Shown in pieces: positions 30,623 to 38,523 of a DNA stretch of 39,539 nucleotides (within the stretch, counting starts at the first letter, position 1; each line of letters opens with the position of its first letter). This stretch comes from Dehalococcoidia bacterium (GTDB lineage: Bacteria; Chloroflexota; Dehalococcoidia; Tepidiformales; Tepidiformaceae), in assembly GCA_003104995.1 (NCBI GenBank), contig PQAO01000005.1, forward strand, positions 1-39,539, read 5' to 3'. The translations under genes were made by a program, and so were the position numbers. The notes under the pieces are model-generated. The model saw nothing but the letters and a program-made list of their open reading frames with translations, ran no database searches and was not told where the DNA came from.

Positions 30623-32386
30623 GTGGCCGCATATCCCAACACCGTCAAGGTCGGAATCGCTGTTGCCGTAGTAGCCGCCGTCGCGGTCATCGGCGCGGCT
30701 GTCCTGCTGGGGGGCTCGGATGACCCCGATGCTGCTGACCCATCGCCCACGGGCCTCGCCACTTCGACACTGGCGGCTACCGCGCCGTCCGTAGAAACCG
30801 CGACTCCGGGCGCAGGGAACCTGAGTCCGCGAGACCAGGCGGAAACCTTAGCTTTGGAACCCGCGTCTGGAGCCCTCGAGTTCGTGAGGGTCCCGTCCGG
30901 CGGGGCGGTCCCAGACGACCTCGGCTTCTACTTCATGAACGTCGAGACGGGCGCAGTTGATGGTTGGCGCCACGTGGAGAACGAGCCATTCCCCAACTAC
31001 CTGGGAGTCTCGGGCGACTATCGATTCGCGGGCTTCAGCCACCAGTTGAGCCGGGAGCCGAATGTGCGGAGCCGCTACCTGGCAGACCGCGAGACCGGCG
31101 ATCTGTACGGGTGGCAGGGCAACGCCGAGCTCGTTTACGCCGAAGGCAACCTCAGGAATATCCGCCGGGGCGAGCCAGGCTCTTCAGGTGAGGTCCTCGC
31201 CACCAGCGGCGATCGGGTGCTCTTCCGTATCGAAGACCCGGACGACGATGACTGGTTCATCCTCGTGGCAATGGATCCGCAACCTGCTGTGGTCGTCACC
31301 TTCCAGGCTGAAGGGGACATGGCGTTGCTCTCGACAGACGGCAGCCAGGCTGTGGTCTTTGGCGAGAGTACATGGCTGGTCGATATCGAGAGCGGGACGG
31401 TTCAGAGCTTCGACGCCGACATCCCGGGCATTGCAGACATCGCGGGCTCCCTTGTCCTCCGAAACATACCGGGACATGATGCCTTCCTCCTCTCCATCAG
31501 TGCCACACACCCGGAGAGAGATGGCGCCTGGATGCGCTACAACTGGCAGGGCGAGCAACGGCAGGGCGGTTCCGGCGCCTTTCGGGTATACCCCTCGGCG
31601 AACGGCGAGTTCGTGGCATTGGCCGAGCTCCTACCGGGCACCGCCGAAGAGGATTGGCCCACCATGGTCATCTTCAATGCCATCAGCACGGAGGACGGTG
31701 CGGACCTCTTCCGCGTCGTTGGGGCGATCGAGTCGTTCGGCTACACGACGGGCAACATCTGGCTGGCGGACGGCTCTGGCATCGTGTTCAGCGACCCGTC
31801 GTACGAGCTGATGGTCGCGCTCCGGAACGGCACCTTCGTGCCCTACATCGGCATGCCGTCCCCCGTGGATGCCGCGGTCTTCGCCGCAACGTCTCCGGTG
31901 GAAAGCCCCGGTCCTACCATCTTCGACTCGGAAGGCAACGTGCTGGCTGTGACGACGGCGAGCGCCCGTTCCTTCATTCCGCCGTGGAGCCTTACAGGCT
32001 CAGAGATCCGGTTCATCGTGCCGCACGGCGGGCACGGGGGAATCGGCTTCGCACGGAGCCTCGTCAAGCCACGTGTCGACCGGCCGCCTTACCTGAGCCC
32101 TGGGAGCCTAACTCTCGCAAGTTCTGCCGTTGGCATGGACCTCCTTGATTCGCCGGCGGGCGGGTCCGTGGTTGGGACGCTGGGCACGGACGCCGTGACA
32201 GTGCTCGCAACGCAACGCATACGCCTTGAATCGAACTCACCAGGCTATGAGAGATACTGCGATCTGCTAAACGCGCTTGGCTCGGGATTTGAAAGTGGCT
32301 GTAGTGGCTTTCCTCTCTGGGGCCAATGGGCGCAGGTGGGTCAGCAAGGCTGGCTCCTCATCATGGTGCATCCCGAGGGGGGCTAG
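30623..32386 (+). CDS. Large membrane-anchored extracellular protein of unknown function
   Basis: A 587-residue protein with one N-terminal anchor (about residues 9-31), a Thr/Ser/Pro/Ala-rich linker to about residue 65, and a long exported domain rich in beta strands. Repeated blade-like stretches are seen (MNVETGAVDGWRH, YLADRETGDLYGW, WLVDIESGTVQSF, VVFGESTW), suggesting a beta-propeller. The C-terminal 90 residues (MDLLDSPAGGSVVGTLGTD ... GWLLIMV) resemble a bacterial SH3 fold, and four cysteines sit in this part or nearby. I do not recognise a named family. The GTG at 30623 has GGAGG eight bases upstream; the frame is open to 30476. G+C is somewhat lower (37 of 60 bases in one sample). 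Confidence 0.8.
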   Translation: MAAYPNTVKVGIAVAVVAAVAVIGAAVLLGGSDDPDAADPSPTGLATSTLAATAPSVETATPGAGNLSPRDQAETLALEPASGALEFVRVPSGGAVPDDLGFYFMNVETGAVDGWRHVENEPFPNYLGVSGDYRFAGFSHQLSREPNVRSRYLADRETGDLYGWQGNAELVYAEGNLRNIRRGEPGSSGEVLATSGDRVLFRIEDPDDDDWFILVAMDPQPAVVVTFQAEGDMALLSTDGSQAVVFGESTWLVDIESGTVQSFDADIPGIADIAGSLVLRNIPGHDAFLLSISATHPERDGAWMRYNWQGEQRQGGSGAFRVYPSANGEFVALAELLPGTAEEDWPTMVIFNAISTEDGADLFRVVGAIESFGYTTGNIWLADGSGIVFSDPSYELMVALRNGTFVPYIGMPSPVDAAVFAATSPVESPGPTIFDSEGNVLAVTTASARSFIPPWSLTGSEIRFIVPHGGHGGIGFARSLVKPRVDRPPYLSPGSLTLASSAVGMDLLDSPAGGSVVGTLGTDAVTVLATQRIRLESNSPGYERYCDLLNALGSGFESGCSGFPLWGQWAQVGQQGWLLIMVHPEGG

Positions 32387-32523
32387 TGCTGGCACAACTT
32401 AACTCGTAAGAACTTGGCGAGGGCGGCCTTGGAGCTGCCCTTGCTGCGGTTACGCCAGGTGAGGTAGCGCGCGATGCGCCGGGGCTCTTCAAGACGAGCG
32501 GCTCGACGAAACGGGCGACGCGC
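32383..32523 (-). pseudogene. Possible transposase C-terminal remnant (IS630-like)
   Basis: Forty-six codons on the minus strand end at a TAG that overlaps the preceding gene's stop. The piece IARYLTWRNRSKGSSKAAL resembles the end of IS630-type transposases, where a (R/A)xYxxWRNR segment is common. It is Arg-rich and short, no catalytic residues or inverted repeats are visible, and the similarity is from memory, so the call is weak. Confidence 0.25.
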
Positions 32524-32593
32524 CGATCACCGCGGCAGGCCGGGACGGCGCGAGGCGTTGACGCCGCGCGCGGGACGTGCCTTGCTTGCAGCC

Positions 32594-33487
32594 ATGGCAG
32601 GTAGCGAGGTCACGACGACGGTCGGATTTGTTGGCGCGGGACGGCTCGGGGCGGCCCTCGCCTCCGGGCTGGTTGAAACCGGGTACCGCGTGACCGCGGT
32701 CGCGAGCCAGCACCTGCCGGCGGCACAAGCCCTCGCGATGGCGCTCGGTCCCGGCGTGGAATTCACCGTGGATGCCGCGCACGTCGCCGCAGGGTGCGAC
32801 CTGGTCTTCCTGACCGTGCCCGACGCCGCGATCGCGCCAACCTGCCGGTCCATTGCATGGGAGCCTCGCCACCGGGTCGTGCACTGTAGCGGCGCCCTCG
32901 GCCTGGACGCACTCGCTGGCGTGGCGGCGGCGGGTGGCATCCCGGGCTGCCTGCATCCACTGCAGTCCTTCCCGTCGCGTCTACCCGAGCCCGAGCGCCT
33001 TCGGGGTATCTTCTGCGGAGTGGAGGGCGCCGACCCGCTTGGCAGCCTCCTGGAACAGATGGTCGCCGGCTTTGGAGCGCAGCCGTTCCGTCTCGAAGGC
33101 GTGGATCGGACGCTCTACCATGCCGCTGCTGTCTTCGTAAGCAACCATGTTGTCGCGCTCGCCAGCGCCGCGGGCCGGCTCTGGACGCTGGCGGGCCTGC
33201 CAGATCGCTTGGGTCGCCAGGCCCTTTCCCCGCTTCTCCTTGCCGCGTCCGCCAACGTGGCAGCGCTCGAACTCCGCGATGCGCTTACAGGCCCGGTGGC
33301 GCGGGGCGACGCCGGGACGGTCGAGGCCCACCTCCGGGCGCTTACCGCCGATCCCGCGCTCCGCGAACTCTACCGCGCCTTGTCCGCGGAGCTGCTCCGT
33401 CTCCCGCTCTCACACGAACCAGGCGCCGCGAGCCGGCTGCAGGGACTCCTGGAGGATGCCGACGGCAGCGGCCATGCAGCGCCCTGA
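32594..33487 (+). CDS. Rossmann-like and DUF2520 domain-containing protein
   Basis: A 297-residue protein with an N-terminal NAD(P)-binding Rossmann domain (GFVGAGRLGAALA at 11-23, then VTAVASQH, DLVFLTVPDAAI and VVHCSGALGLDAL) and a helical C-terminal DUF2520 domain (YHAAAVFVSNHVVALASAAGRLW). This matches a widespread two-domain family often annotated as an F420/NADP-type oxidoreductase-like protein and often found near pantothenate genes; none is present here. The function is not established. The frame opens at 32474, but homology begins at the ATG at 32594. No clear ribosome site is seen, so the start could differ by a few codons. Confidence 0.85.
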   Translation: MAGSEVTTTVGFVGAGRLGAALASGLVETGYRVTAVASQHLPAAQALAMALGPGVEFTVDAAHVAAGCDLVFLTVPDAAIAPTCRSIAWEPRHRVVHCSGALGLDALAGVAAAGGIPGCLHPLQSFPSRLPEPERLRGIFCGVEGADPLGSLLEQMVAGFGAQPFRLEGVDRTLYHAAAVFVSNHVVALASAAGRLWTLAGLPDRLGRQALSPLLLAASANVAALELRDALTGPVARGDAGTVEAHLRALTADPALRELYRALSAELLRLPLSHEPGAASRLQGLLEDADGSGHAAP

Positions 33488-33665
33488 TAGCGTTGCAGCG
33501 CGTTGCCCGGGTCAAATTGCGTTGAAGAAGAGCAGGCACCGAGCGCACGCCCGGCCGCCCCTTGCAGTCCACACGTTCGTGCCAACGGCGGCACGCGCGG
33601 TGAACCAGTACACTGGTTGAATTGGAAGACTGGCGCAGCTCAATGCGCTGCTGGGAGGCAATTCG

Positions 33666-33779
33666 ATGGTAAAGGGACAAGACAAGGCGGGAAAAAAGCT
33701 CGGAAAGACCAATAAGCCGAAGGTGACGACCAAGGCAAAACAAGCGAAGAAAGCAGAGAAGAAGGCCGCCGCCAACTAA
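33666..33779 (+). CDS. Lysine-rich 37-residue protein
   Basis: A short frame with a strong ribosome site, GGGAGG, seven bases before the ATG. The product has 14 lysines in 37 residues, starting MVKGQDKAGKKLGKTNKP and continuing with KAKQAKKAEKKAAAN. It resembles small basic nucleic-acid- or ribosome-associated peptides and Ala/Lys tails of histone-like proteins, but I do not recognise a family. The surrounding DNA is AT-richer than usual (30 G+C in bases 33661-33720). A 33-bp repeat begins directly after the stop. It could be a genuine small protein or a relic; the ribosome site favours the former. Confidence 0.6.
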   Translation: MVKGQDKAGKKLGKTNKPKVTTKAKQAKKAEKKAAAN

Positions 33780-34272
33780 CTGTAGTCCCCACGAGTGCTG
33801 TTCACAGATGGGGTTTTCTAAGAAGTAGTCATCAATTCCTACAGGAAGGTTGACTACGAGAGATCCATCGACCAACGGCTCTTCCGGTTCCACACCATGG
33901 CCCCGGAGGACCCGGCGATCATCCCGATCCAGCCGATGAGGAGATTGATCCCGGCGACTGTCGCGGAGTCGCGTTGCTCCGCGAGCGCCGCGTGGGCATG
34001 GCCCGAAGGGTTGATCGTTCGGCGCGATCGCATCCACGTAGGCGAGGAGCACCCGCTCTGGCACCGTGATCGCAACCAACGGACCCGGCAAGGAAGTTGC
34101 CAGGCCGTATGCGTATTAATCGAACGCATCACCTGATCTGTATCCCCCCGACCCGTAAGATCCGCAGCTGAGCCACCCGAACGTCCCAGCCCATTGGTCC
34201 GCAAGTTGTACATCTTCGAAACCAGTCTCGATATTCCATTCTCAATGTGAGTCGTTTACGCTCTGCCATGAA
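33780..34272. other. 493-base stretch without a convincing gene
   Basis: It begins with the first copy of the 33-bp repeat (33781-33813). CCCCA and TGGGG within that repeat, followed by TTTT, could form a weak terminator for the lysine-rich gene. On the minus strand, two frames each give protein-like pieces that would join by a frameshift near 34005. They read PERVLLAYVDAIAPNDQPFG and then DSATVAGINLLIGWIGMIAG, the second with one membrane-helix-like segment ending at 33854. This may be a broken small membrane protein gene; no ribosome site or intact frame supports it. Confidence 0.3.
33781..33813. repeat. 33-bp repeat, copy 1
   Basis: It starts TGTAGT and, 11 bases in, carries CGAGTGCTGTTCACAG, then A, then TGGGG. 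It matches copy 2 at 34924-34956 in 28 of 33 positions, in the same orientation, 1143 bases apart. It directly follows the lysine-rich gene's stop codon. Confidence 0.6.
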
Positions 34273-34854
34273 ATGACCGAGCCTTTGCAGCCCCAGAGAC
34301 CGTCCCCATCACGCACCAGCAGACGACGGAGGATTGGCATCTGGGCCGGCATCGGCTGCGGCGGGATCGTTGCATTCGTTGCATTCATGGTTCTGCTCAT
34401 CATCCTCCAGTTCATCCTGCTGCTCGTGTACGCCTTCGTCGTTGGCGACGGAGATGTACACGGCGCCCTCCGACCTGGAAGCTCACTTACTGTCACCGAC
34501 CCGGAGGACTACCGCGTCACCGTTCTTCAGATCGAGGCGCCGGCGGGCGGCGCACCAGGCTACGTGGTAGCGGACGGCACTTCTGTCTGGGGTGTGCTGG
34601 TGCGAATCGAGAACACCTCGGGCGGCCGAATCTACCTCGACTACCCTTCGCTCCAGTCGAAGTCCGGGCGGCTCAACAAGCGCCTTTCGGCGGATGATGC
34701 GCTGGTGCCGGTGCCTGGCGGTAGCCCGGGGCAGCCCGCACCAACAGCGATTCAGGGCTGGGTCTATTTCGAACTGGGCGACGGTGATGCTGTCGAGTCG
34801 CTCGTCTTCTTCGGGCGGGGCGGCGAACCGGACATCTACTTTGATGCCGAGTAA
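34273..34854 (+). CDS. Membrane-anchored DUF4352-like protein
   Basis: A 193-residue protein with a basic N-terminus (SRTSRRRRIG), one hydrophobic anchor (about residues 25-57, with a Gly-rich start IGCGGIVAF) and an exported beta domain. VTDPEDYRVTVLQIEAPAGG and VWGVLVRIENTSGGRIYLDYPSLQSKSG follow the pattern of DUF4352/immunoglobulin-like secreted domains, which have no known catalytic role. The ATG lacks an obvious ribosome site. The gene stands between the two copies of the 33-bp repeat and has no same-strand partner. Confidence 0.72.
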   Translation: MTEPLQPQRPSPSRTSRRRRIGIWAGIGCGGIVAFVAFMVLLIILQFILLLVYAFVVGDGDVHGALRPGSSLTVTDPEDYRVTVLQIEAPAGGAPGYVVADGTSVWGVLVRIENTSGGRIYLDYPSLQSKSGRLNKRLSADDALVPVPGGSPGQPAPTAIQGWVYFELGDGDAVESLVFFGRGGEPDIYFDAE

Positions 34855-34923
34855 CTCGGTGGAAAACGCCACTCATCAAACCAATCGTCCACAAGTCATC
34901 CTTGCCAGGACGATGGTAGGACT

Positions 34924-34956
34924 TGTAGTTCGTCCGAGTGCTGTTCACAGGTGGGG
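34924..34956. repeat. 33-bp repeat, copy 2
   Basis: TGTAGT is followed 11 bases from its start by CGAGTGCTGTTCACAG, then G, then TGGGG, and then CTCTTTT. It is in the same orientation as copy 1. No copy of the reverse complement was seen in the window. Confidence 0.6.
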
Positions 34957-35029
34957 CTCTTTTGCCCGTCCTCCAATGGACCTCGCCATCTCGTCTGCAG
35001 TCCGGCATCCCGGATCCGCCCCGCTCGCC

Positions 35030-35047
35030 CCGCGGCAGCAGCCGCGG
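35030..35047 (-). terminator. Hairpin directly after the crotonase stop
   Basis: CCGCGGC (35030-35036) and GCCGCGG (35041-35047) form a perfect 7-bp stem with a 4-base loop, touching the TAG of the crotonase gene at 35048. There is no T-run. Position and strength suggest termination or 3'-end protection of the three-gene CoA operon. Confidence 0.5.
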
Positions 35048-35887
35048 CTATCCCTCGTCGCGGGCCCGCGCCTTCCTCCGCTCGTAGTTCTCGAACGCTC
35101 GTTGGACCATCGGCCGGCGCTTACCACCCGGCTTCGCCAGCGCGTAGTCCGGGTCCGCTTCACCTGTCGAGCTGAGCATGTGCAGCGCGTGCGCACTGTA
35201 GATGTGGCTGGTGAAGCCCTGGGTGTCCTGGACCTGGTTGATCGCCAGCTTGATCATCCTGAGCTGGAAGGGATCGTTCTCCGCAACCCGGGTGGCGTAC
35301 TCCATGACTTCGGCCTCGAGGTCCCTGCGCGGTACCACCCAGCTCACAAAGCCCAGCTGTTCCGCCTCCTTTGCGTCGATGAGGCGGCTTTCGAAAAGGA
35401 TCGCCTTCGACTTCCTTGGGTGAAGGTCCCAGGGGACCGAGAAATACTGGAAGTTGGTCGGCAGGAAGAGGGCGTCGTCCGCGGCGACGATGACATCGCA
35501 CGCGGAGGCGATCATCCACCCTCCGAAGATGCAATAACCCTGCACTGCTGCGATCGTCGGTTTCGGGACGTTGCGCCAGCGAAGCGTCGCCTCCACATAC
35601 AGGTCCCACGAGCGCGTGTACTTGCCACGCAGCCCCTCGGCGCCCGGCCTCGCCTGCCGATCGGCGAGTTCCTCGGGGCTACCGAGGTCATGCCCTCCCG
35701 AAAAGTGGTCGCCGGCCCCGCGGAGCACGATTACGCGGACAGCCGGGTCCCTCGCCGCCCGCCCGAAGGCGTCGTCCATTTCCTCGATCAGTACCCGGCT
35801 TTGCGCATTGCGGGCGTGGGCCCGGTTCGTCGTGATCGTCCCGATGCCTTCGGCGACGTCGTAGAGAATCTGTGTGTAGATGCCCAT
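35048..35887 (-). CDS. Enoyl-CoA hydratase/isomerase (crotonase) family protein
   Basis: A 279-residue crotonase-fold protein acting on an acyl-CoA. VLRGAGDHFSGGHDLGS (first oxyanion-hole strand) and AAVQGYCIFGGWMIASACDVIVAADDA (second) are clear. The two positions that are glutamates in classical hydratases are not: GGWMIAS replaces the GGGCELA type, and LFLPTNFQYFSVPWDLHPRKS replaces the F..PE type. So a plain 2-enoyl-CoA hydratase activity is doubtful, and isomerase, decarboxylase or hydrolase chemistry is possible. The ATG at 35887 has GAGGGAG upstream and lies 8 bases after the CoA-transferase stop, in one operon. The downstream frame KPGGKRRPMVQRAFENYERR is normal for this subgroup. Confidence 0.88.
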   Translation of the reverse strand: MGIYTQILYDVAEGIGTITTNRAHARNAQSRVLIEEMDDAFGRAARDPAVRVIVLRGAGDHFSGGHDLGSPEELADRQARPGAEGLRGKYTRSWDLYVEATLRWRNVPKPTIAAVQGYCIFGGWMIASACDVIVAADDALFLPTNFQYFSVPWDLHPRKSKAILFESRLIDAKEAEQLGFVSWVVPRRDLEAEVMEYATRVAENDPFQLRMIKLAINQVQDTQGFTSHIYSAHALHMLSSTGEADPDYALAKPGGKRRPMVQRAFENYERRKARARDEG

Positions 35888-35895
35888 GCTCTCCC

Positions 35896-37149
35896 TCAGT
35901 CCGGCGGCCCTTCGCCGCTGATGCCCGCCTCCGCGAGCCGTGCGTATTCGCCCGGGTCCATCCCCAGCAGCTCTGCGAACACTTCCGCCGAGTGCTCGCC
36001 CAGCCGCGGGGCAGCCCGCACCAGGGGCTTCTCCGAGCGTGAGAAGCGCCACGGGACGAGCGCCTGGAGCCATTCCCCGGCTTCCGGGTGCTGCACCTTT
36101 CCGATGACACCGCGCTCCCTGAGACCCTGGTCCTCCGCGATCTCCAGTGCGTCGAAAACGCGCGCGGCAATCACTCCCGCGCCGGTCAGCTGCTCCGCCA
36201 ATTCATCCCGGTCCCGTTCGCAGGTGATGGCTGCCAGGGCGCTTTCGAGTTCGTCCTCGTTGGCCTTTCGCTGCGAATTGCTCGCGAACAACTCCCCGCG
36301 AAGTGAGATGGGACCACCAAAGGCGTGCAGGAGTTGCTGCCATTCGGTCTCGGACTGGCAGGCGATCGCGATCCAGCGGTCATGCCCGCGACAGGGGAAG
36401 ATGCCATGGGGTGCGAATGCGGGATGGCGGTTGCCCATTCGCTCGCGCTGGCGACCCGTGCGAATGAACTCCAGCGCTGCCTCGCCCGCGAACACCAGGT
36501 TCGCCTCCTGCATCGAGAGGTCGATGTACTGGCCTTTGCCCGTGCGATTGCGATGCCGAACGGCCGCGAGGACCGCCGTGAACGCATTCAGCCCGGCGAC
36601 GGCATCCGGGTACATCAGCCCGGAATTCATCGGGTGGCCGCCCGGGTAGCCGAGGAGTGCCGAAAGTCCTGACGTGGGCTCGATGGTCCCGCCGATTCCG
36701 GGGACATTCGCCCACGGCCCCGTGTGCCCGTACGCGGACAGGCTGCAGAGGATGATCCCCGGCCGGATGCGGTCCATCTCTTCATAGGCAAAGCCCAGGT
36801 TGTTGAGCACCCGCGGCGAGAAGTTCTCCACCACGAAGTCGGCCAGCGGAAGCATCTGCCGGAAGATGGCAGCGCCCTCGGCGGTTTGGAGGTCGAGCGT
36901 GACGCAACGCTTGTTCAGGTTGACCGAGTTGTACAGGTAGTTGCAGTTCCAGGCGTTCCGGACGCTGTCTCCGCCCCGAAGCTTCTCCGGGAGCGGTGCA
37001 TCGTAGGCGCCGCGCCAGGAATCCGGCCGCTTGCGGACCTCAACCTGGATGATGTCCGCCCCCATGAAGCCAAGAAGTTCGGTGCAGTAAGCCCCTGCCC
37101 ACGCCTGCGTGAGTACGATGCCACGCATCCCCGAAAGCGGTGAACTCAC
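35896..37149 (-). CDS. CaiB/BaiF-type (class III) CoA-transferase, catalytic subunit candidate
   Basis: A 417-residue class III CoA-transferase that moves CoA between carboxylic acids. GIVLTQAWAGAYCTELLGFMGADIIQVE at the start, FVVENFSPRVLNNLGF and SLSAYGHTGPW are signatures. The expected nucleophilic aspartate is present at 182 in LMYPDAVAGL. The start is GTG, sharing bases with the TGA of the upstream CaiB-type gene (GTGA), so the two are translated together. A crotonase follows 8 bases after the stop. The acid substrate is unknown; the operon suggests activation of an unusual acid to its CoA ester followed by crotonase chemistry. Confidence 0.92.
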   Translation of the reverse strand: MSSPLSGMRGIVLTQAWAGAYCTELLGFMGADIIQVEVRKRPDSWRGAYDAPLPEKLRGGDSVRNAWNCNYLYNSVNLNKRCVTLDLQTAEGAAIFRQMLPLADFVVENFSPRVLNNLGFAYEEMDRIRPGIILCSLSAYGHTGPWANVPGIGGTIEPTSGLSALLGYPGGHPMNSGLMYPDAVAGLNAFTAVLAAVRHRNRTGKGQYIDLSMQEANLVFAGEAALEFIRTGRQRERMGNRHPAFAPHGIFPCRGHDRWIAIACQSETEWQQLLHAFGGPISLRGELFASNSQRKANEDELESALAAITCERDRDELAEQLTGAGVIAARVFDALEIAEDQGLRERGVIGKVQHPEAGEWLQALVPWRFSRSEKPLVRAAPRLGEHSAEVFAELLGMDPGEYARLAEAGISGEGPPD

Positions 37150-38246
37150 TTCGCTTCAACCTCCGTCGTGGGTGGTTCCGGCGCGCGCGACCGCAACCTC
37201 CACGGGGTGGCAGACATGCGGAACGGGGCGCCCGGGAAATCTTGCCCGTCGGCCTCGGTCCAGAAGTGCCGCTCAGCCAGGTGTGAATTGGAGCGGAGTT
37301 CCTCCATCGTCAGCACCGGCCCGGCGACGACGCGCCGGGCGGCGAGCTCCTCGAAGAGGTCCGCCTTCTTCCAGCCCAGCATGGCCTCCCCCACGCGGCC
37401 GCTGTACTCGTCCTTGTGCGATTGGCGGTACCAGCTCGTCTCCCAGCGCGGGTCTTCGGCAAGGTCATGCAGCCCGAGGACGGTCATCGCGTCCCTCCAG
37501 AAGTGAGCTCGGCTGATGGTCAGGGCGAAGTAGCCATCGGCGACCGGTACCGGCCCCGCCGTGACGTCCGCGGACTCGCGCCGTGGTGTGGAGTGGCCCG
37601 TGTACTGGCCTCGCAAGATCCCGGGCGAGCCGGCCGAGACCATGACGTCGAGCTCGGAAATGTCGACCTCCTGTCCGGCGCCGCCTTCTCGGTCCCGGTC
37701 TACCAGGGCCGCGATGACGCACCCGGCAGCGACCGTGCCCGCGCAGAAGGCCACCTGGTGTCCGGTTGGCCGAAGTGGGGAACTCGACGCCTGGCCGTTC
37801 AGGGCTGCCCACCCGGAGAGCGCGGCAACCGTCAGTTCGTTCCCCGGGGTGTCCGCACGCTTGCCGGAGATTCCATACGGCGTGATATGGGCGACAACCA
37901 GGCTCGCATTGCCGAAGGCCGCGTAACTCAGGCCGAGCCGTCCGGCTTCCGAGGGGCGGAGACTCGTAACCACCACGTCCACCGGCTTCGCCAGGGCGGC
38001 GAGGCGGCCCGCGCAGTCGTCCGCCTCGAAGTCGAATCGAGCCGCGCGCTTGTTCGCCAGGAAGTACTCCGCCACCAGGCTCCGCCCGTCGAGGTCGAAC
38101 GGAGCTTCCGAGCGGAGGGGATGGCCTCCCGGCGGTTCGAGCAATATCACGTCCGCCCCGAGATCTGCGAGCAGGCGCGTGCACCAGGCGCCTCCGGCTG
38201 AGGACGAAATATCGAGAACGCGGACGTTCGCGAGTGCCTGGTCCAC
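37146..38246 (-). CDS. CaiB/BaiF-type CoA-transferase paralogue lacking the catalytic Asp
   Basis: A 366-residue class III CoA-transferase homologue: NVRVLDISSSAGGAWCTRLLADLGADVILLE, VVVTSLRPSEAGRLGLSY, AHITPYGISG and GAGQEVDISELDVM. Where the partner has YPDAVAGL, this one reads VAFCAGTVAAG, with no aspartate. It is therefore likely a non-catalytic partner in a heteromeric enzyme, as described for some two-subunit class III transferases (inference). It is the first gene of the operon; GTG start with AGGAGAG upstream. It ends by overlapping the next gene by four bases. It is shorter than its partner by about 50 residues. Confidence 0.88.
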   Translation of the reverse strand: MDQALANVRVLDISSSAGGAWCTRLLADLGADVILLEPPGGHPLRSEAPFDLDGRSLVAEYFLANKRAARFDFEADDCAGRLAALAKPVDVVVTSLRPSEAGRLGLSYAAFGNASLVVAHITPYGISGKRADTPGNELTVAALSGWAALNGQASSSPLRPTGHQVAFCAGTVAAGCVIAALVDRDREGGAGQEVDISELDVMVSAGSPGILRGQYTGHSTPRRESADVTAGPVPVADGYFALTISRAHFWRDAMTVLGLHDLAEDPRWETSWYRQSHKDEYSGRVGEAMLGWKKADLFEELAARRVVAGPVLTMEELRSNSHLAERHFWTEADGQDFPGAPFRMSATPWRLRSRAPEPPTTEVEAK

Positions 38247-38400
38247 TGCTAGCTCTCCTGGGATGGCCTGCCCCTCCCGGGGAGGTAGCCGGACGATACA
38301 GTCTCCCGGCGGTTACCTGAAGAGGCGGACGCGTTCGCTGAGCGTTGGTGCGGTGCTCGGCGATGCGCTCCGCCACATGCCAGCCCAATCCATCTGGTGG

Positions 38401-38437
38401 TGAGCGGTACGACGGCATGACGCCGTCGTACCGCTCA
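38401..38437. terminator. Perfect 16-bp hairpin between the surface-protein gene and the CoA operon
   Basis: TGAGCGGTACGACGGC (38401-38416) and GCCGTCGTACCGCTCA (38422-38437) are exact reverse complements with a 5-base loop. It lies 87 bases after the stop of the minus-strand stalk-protein gene and 155 bases before the CoA-transferase operon. No T-run follows on either side. The rest of 38247-38523 shows no gene. Confidence 0.5.
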
Positions 38438-38523
38438 TCGCGCGCTTACCGACTCAATCCAGCATGGGGTCGCGCGCCTGGCCTCACGAGATAATTGAGG
38501 GCGGCCTTCGCGCGTGAGCCGCC

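Noticed and set aside
34592..36649. 685-codon plus-strand frame opposite the crotonase and CoA-transferase
   Set aside because: Antisense to genes with clear family motifs; no coherent domain.
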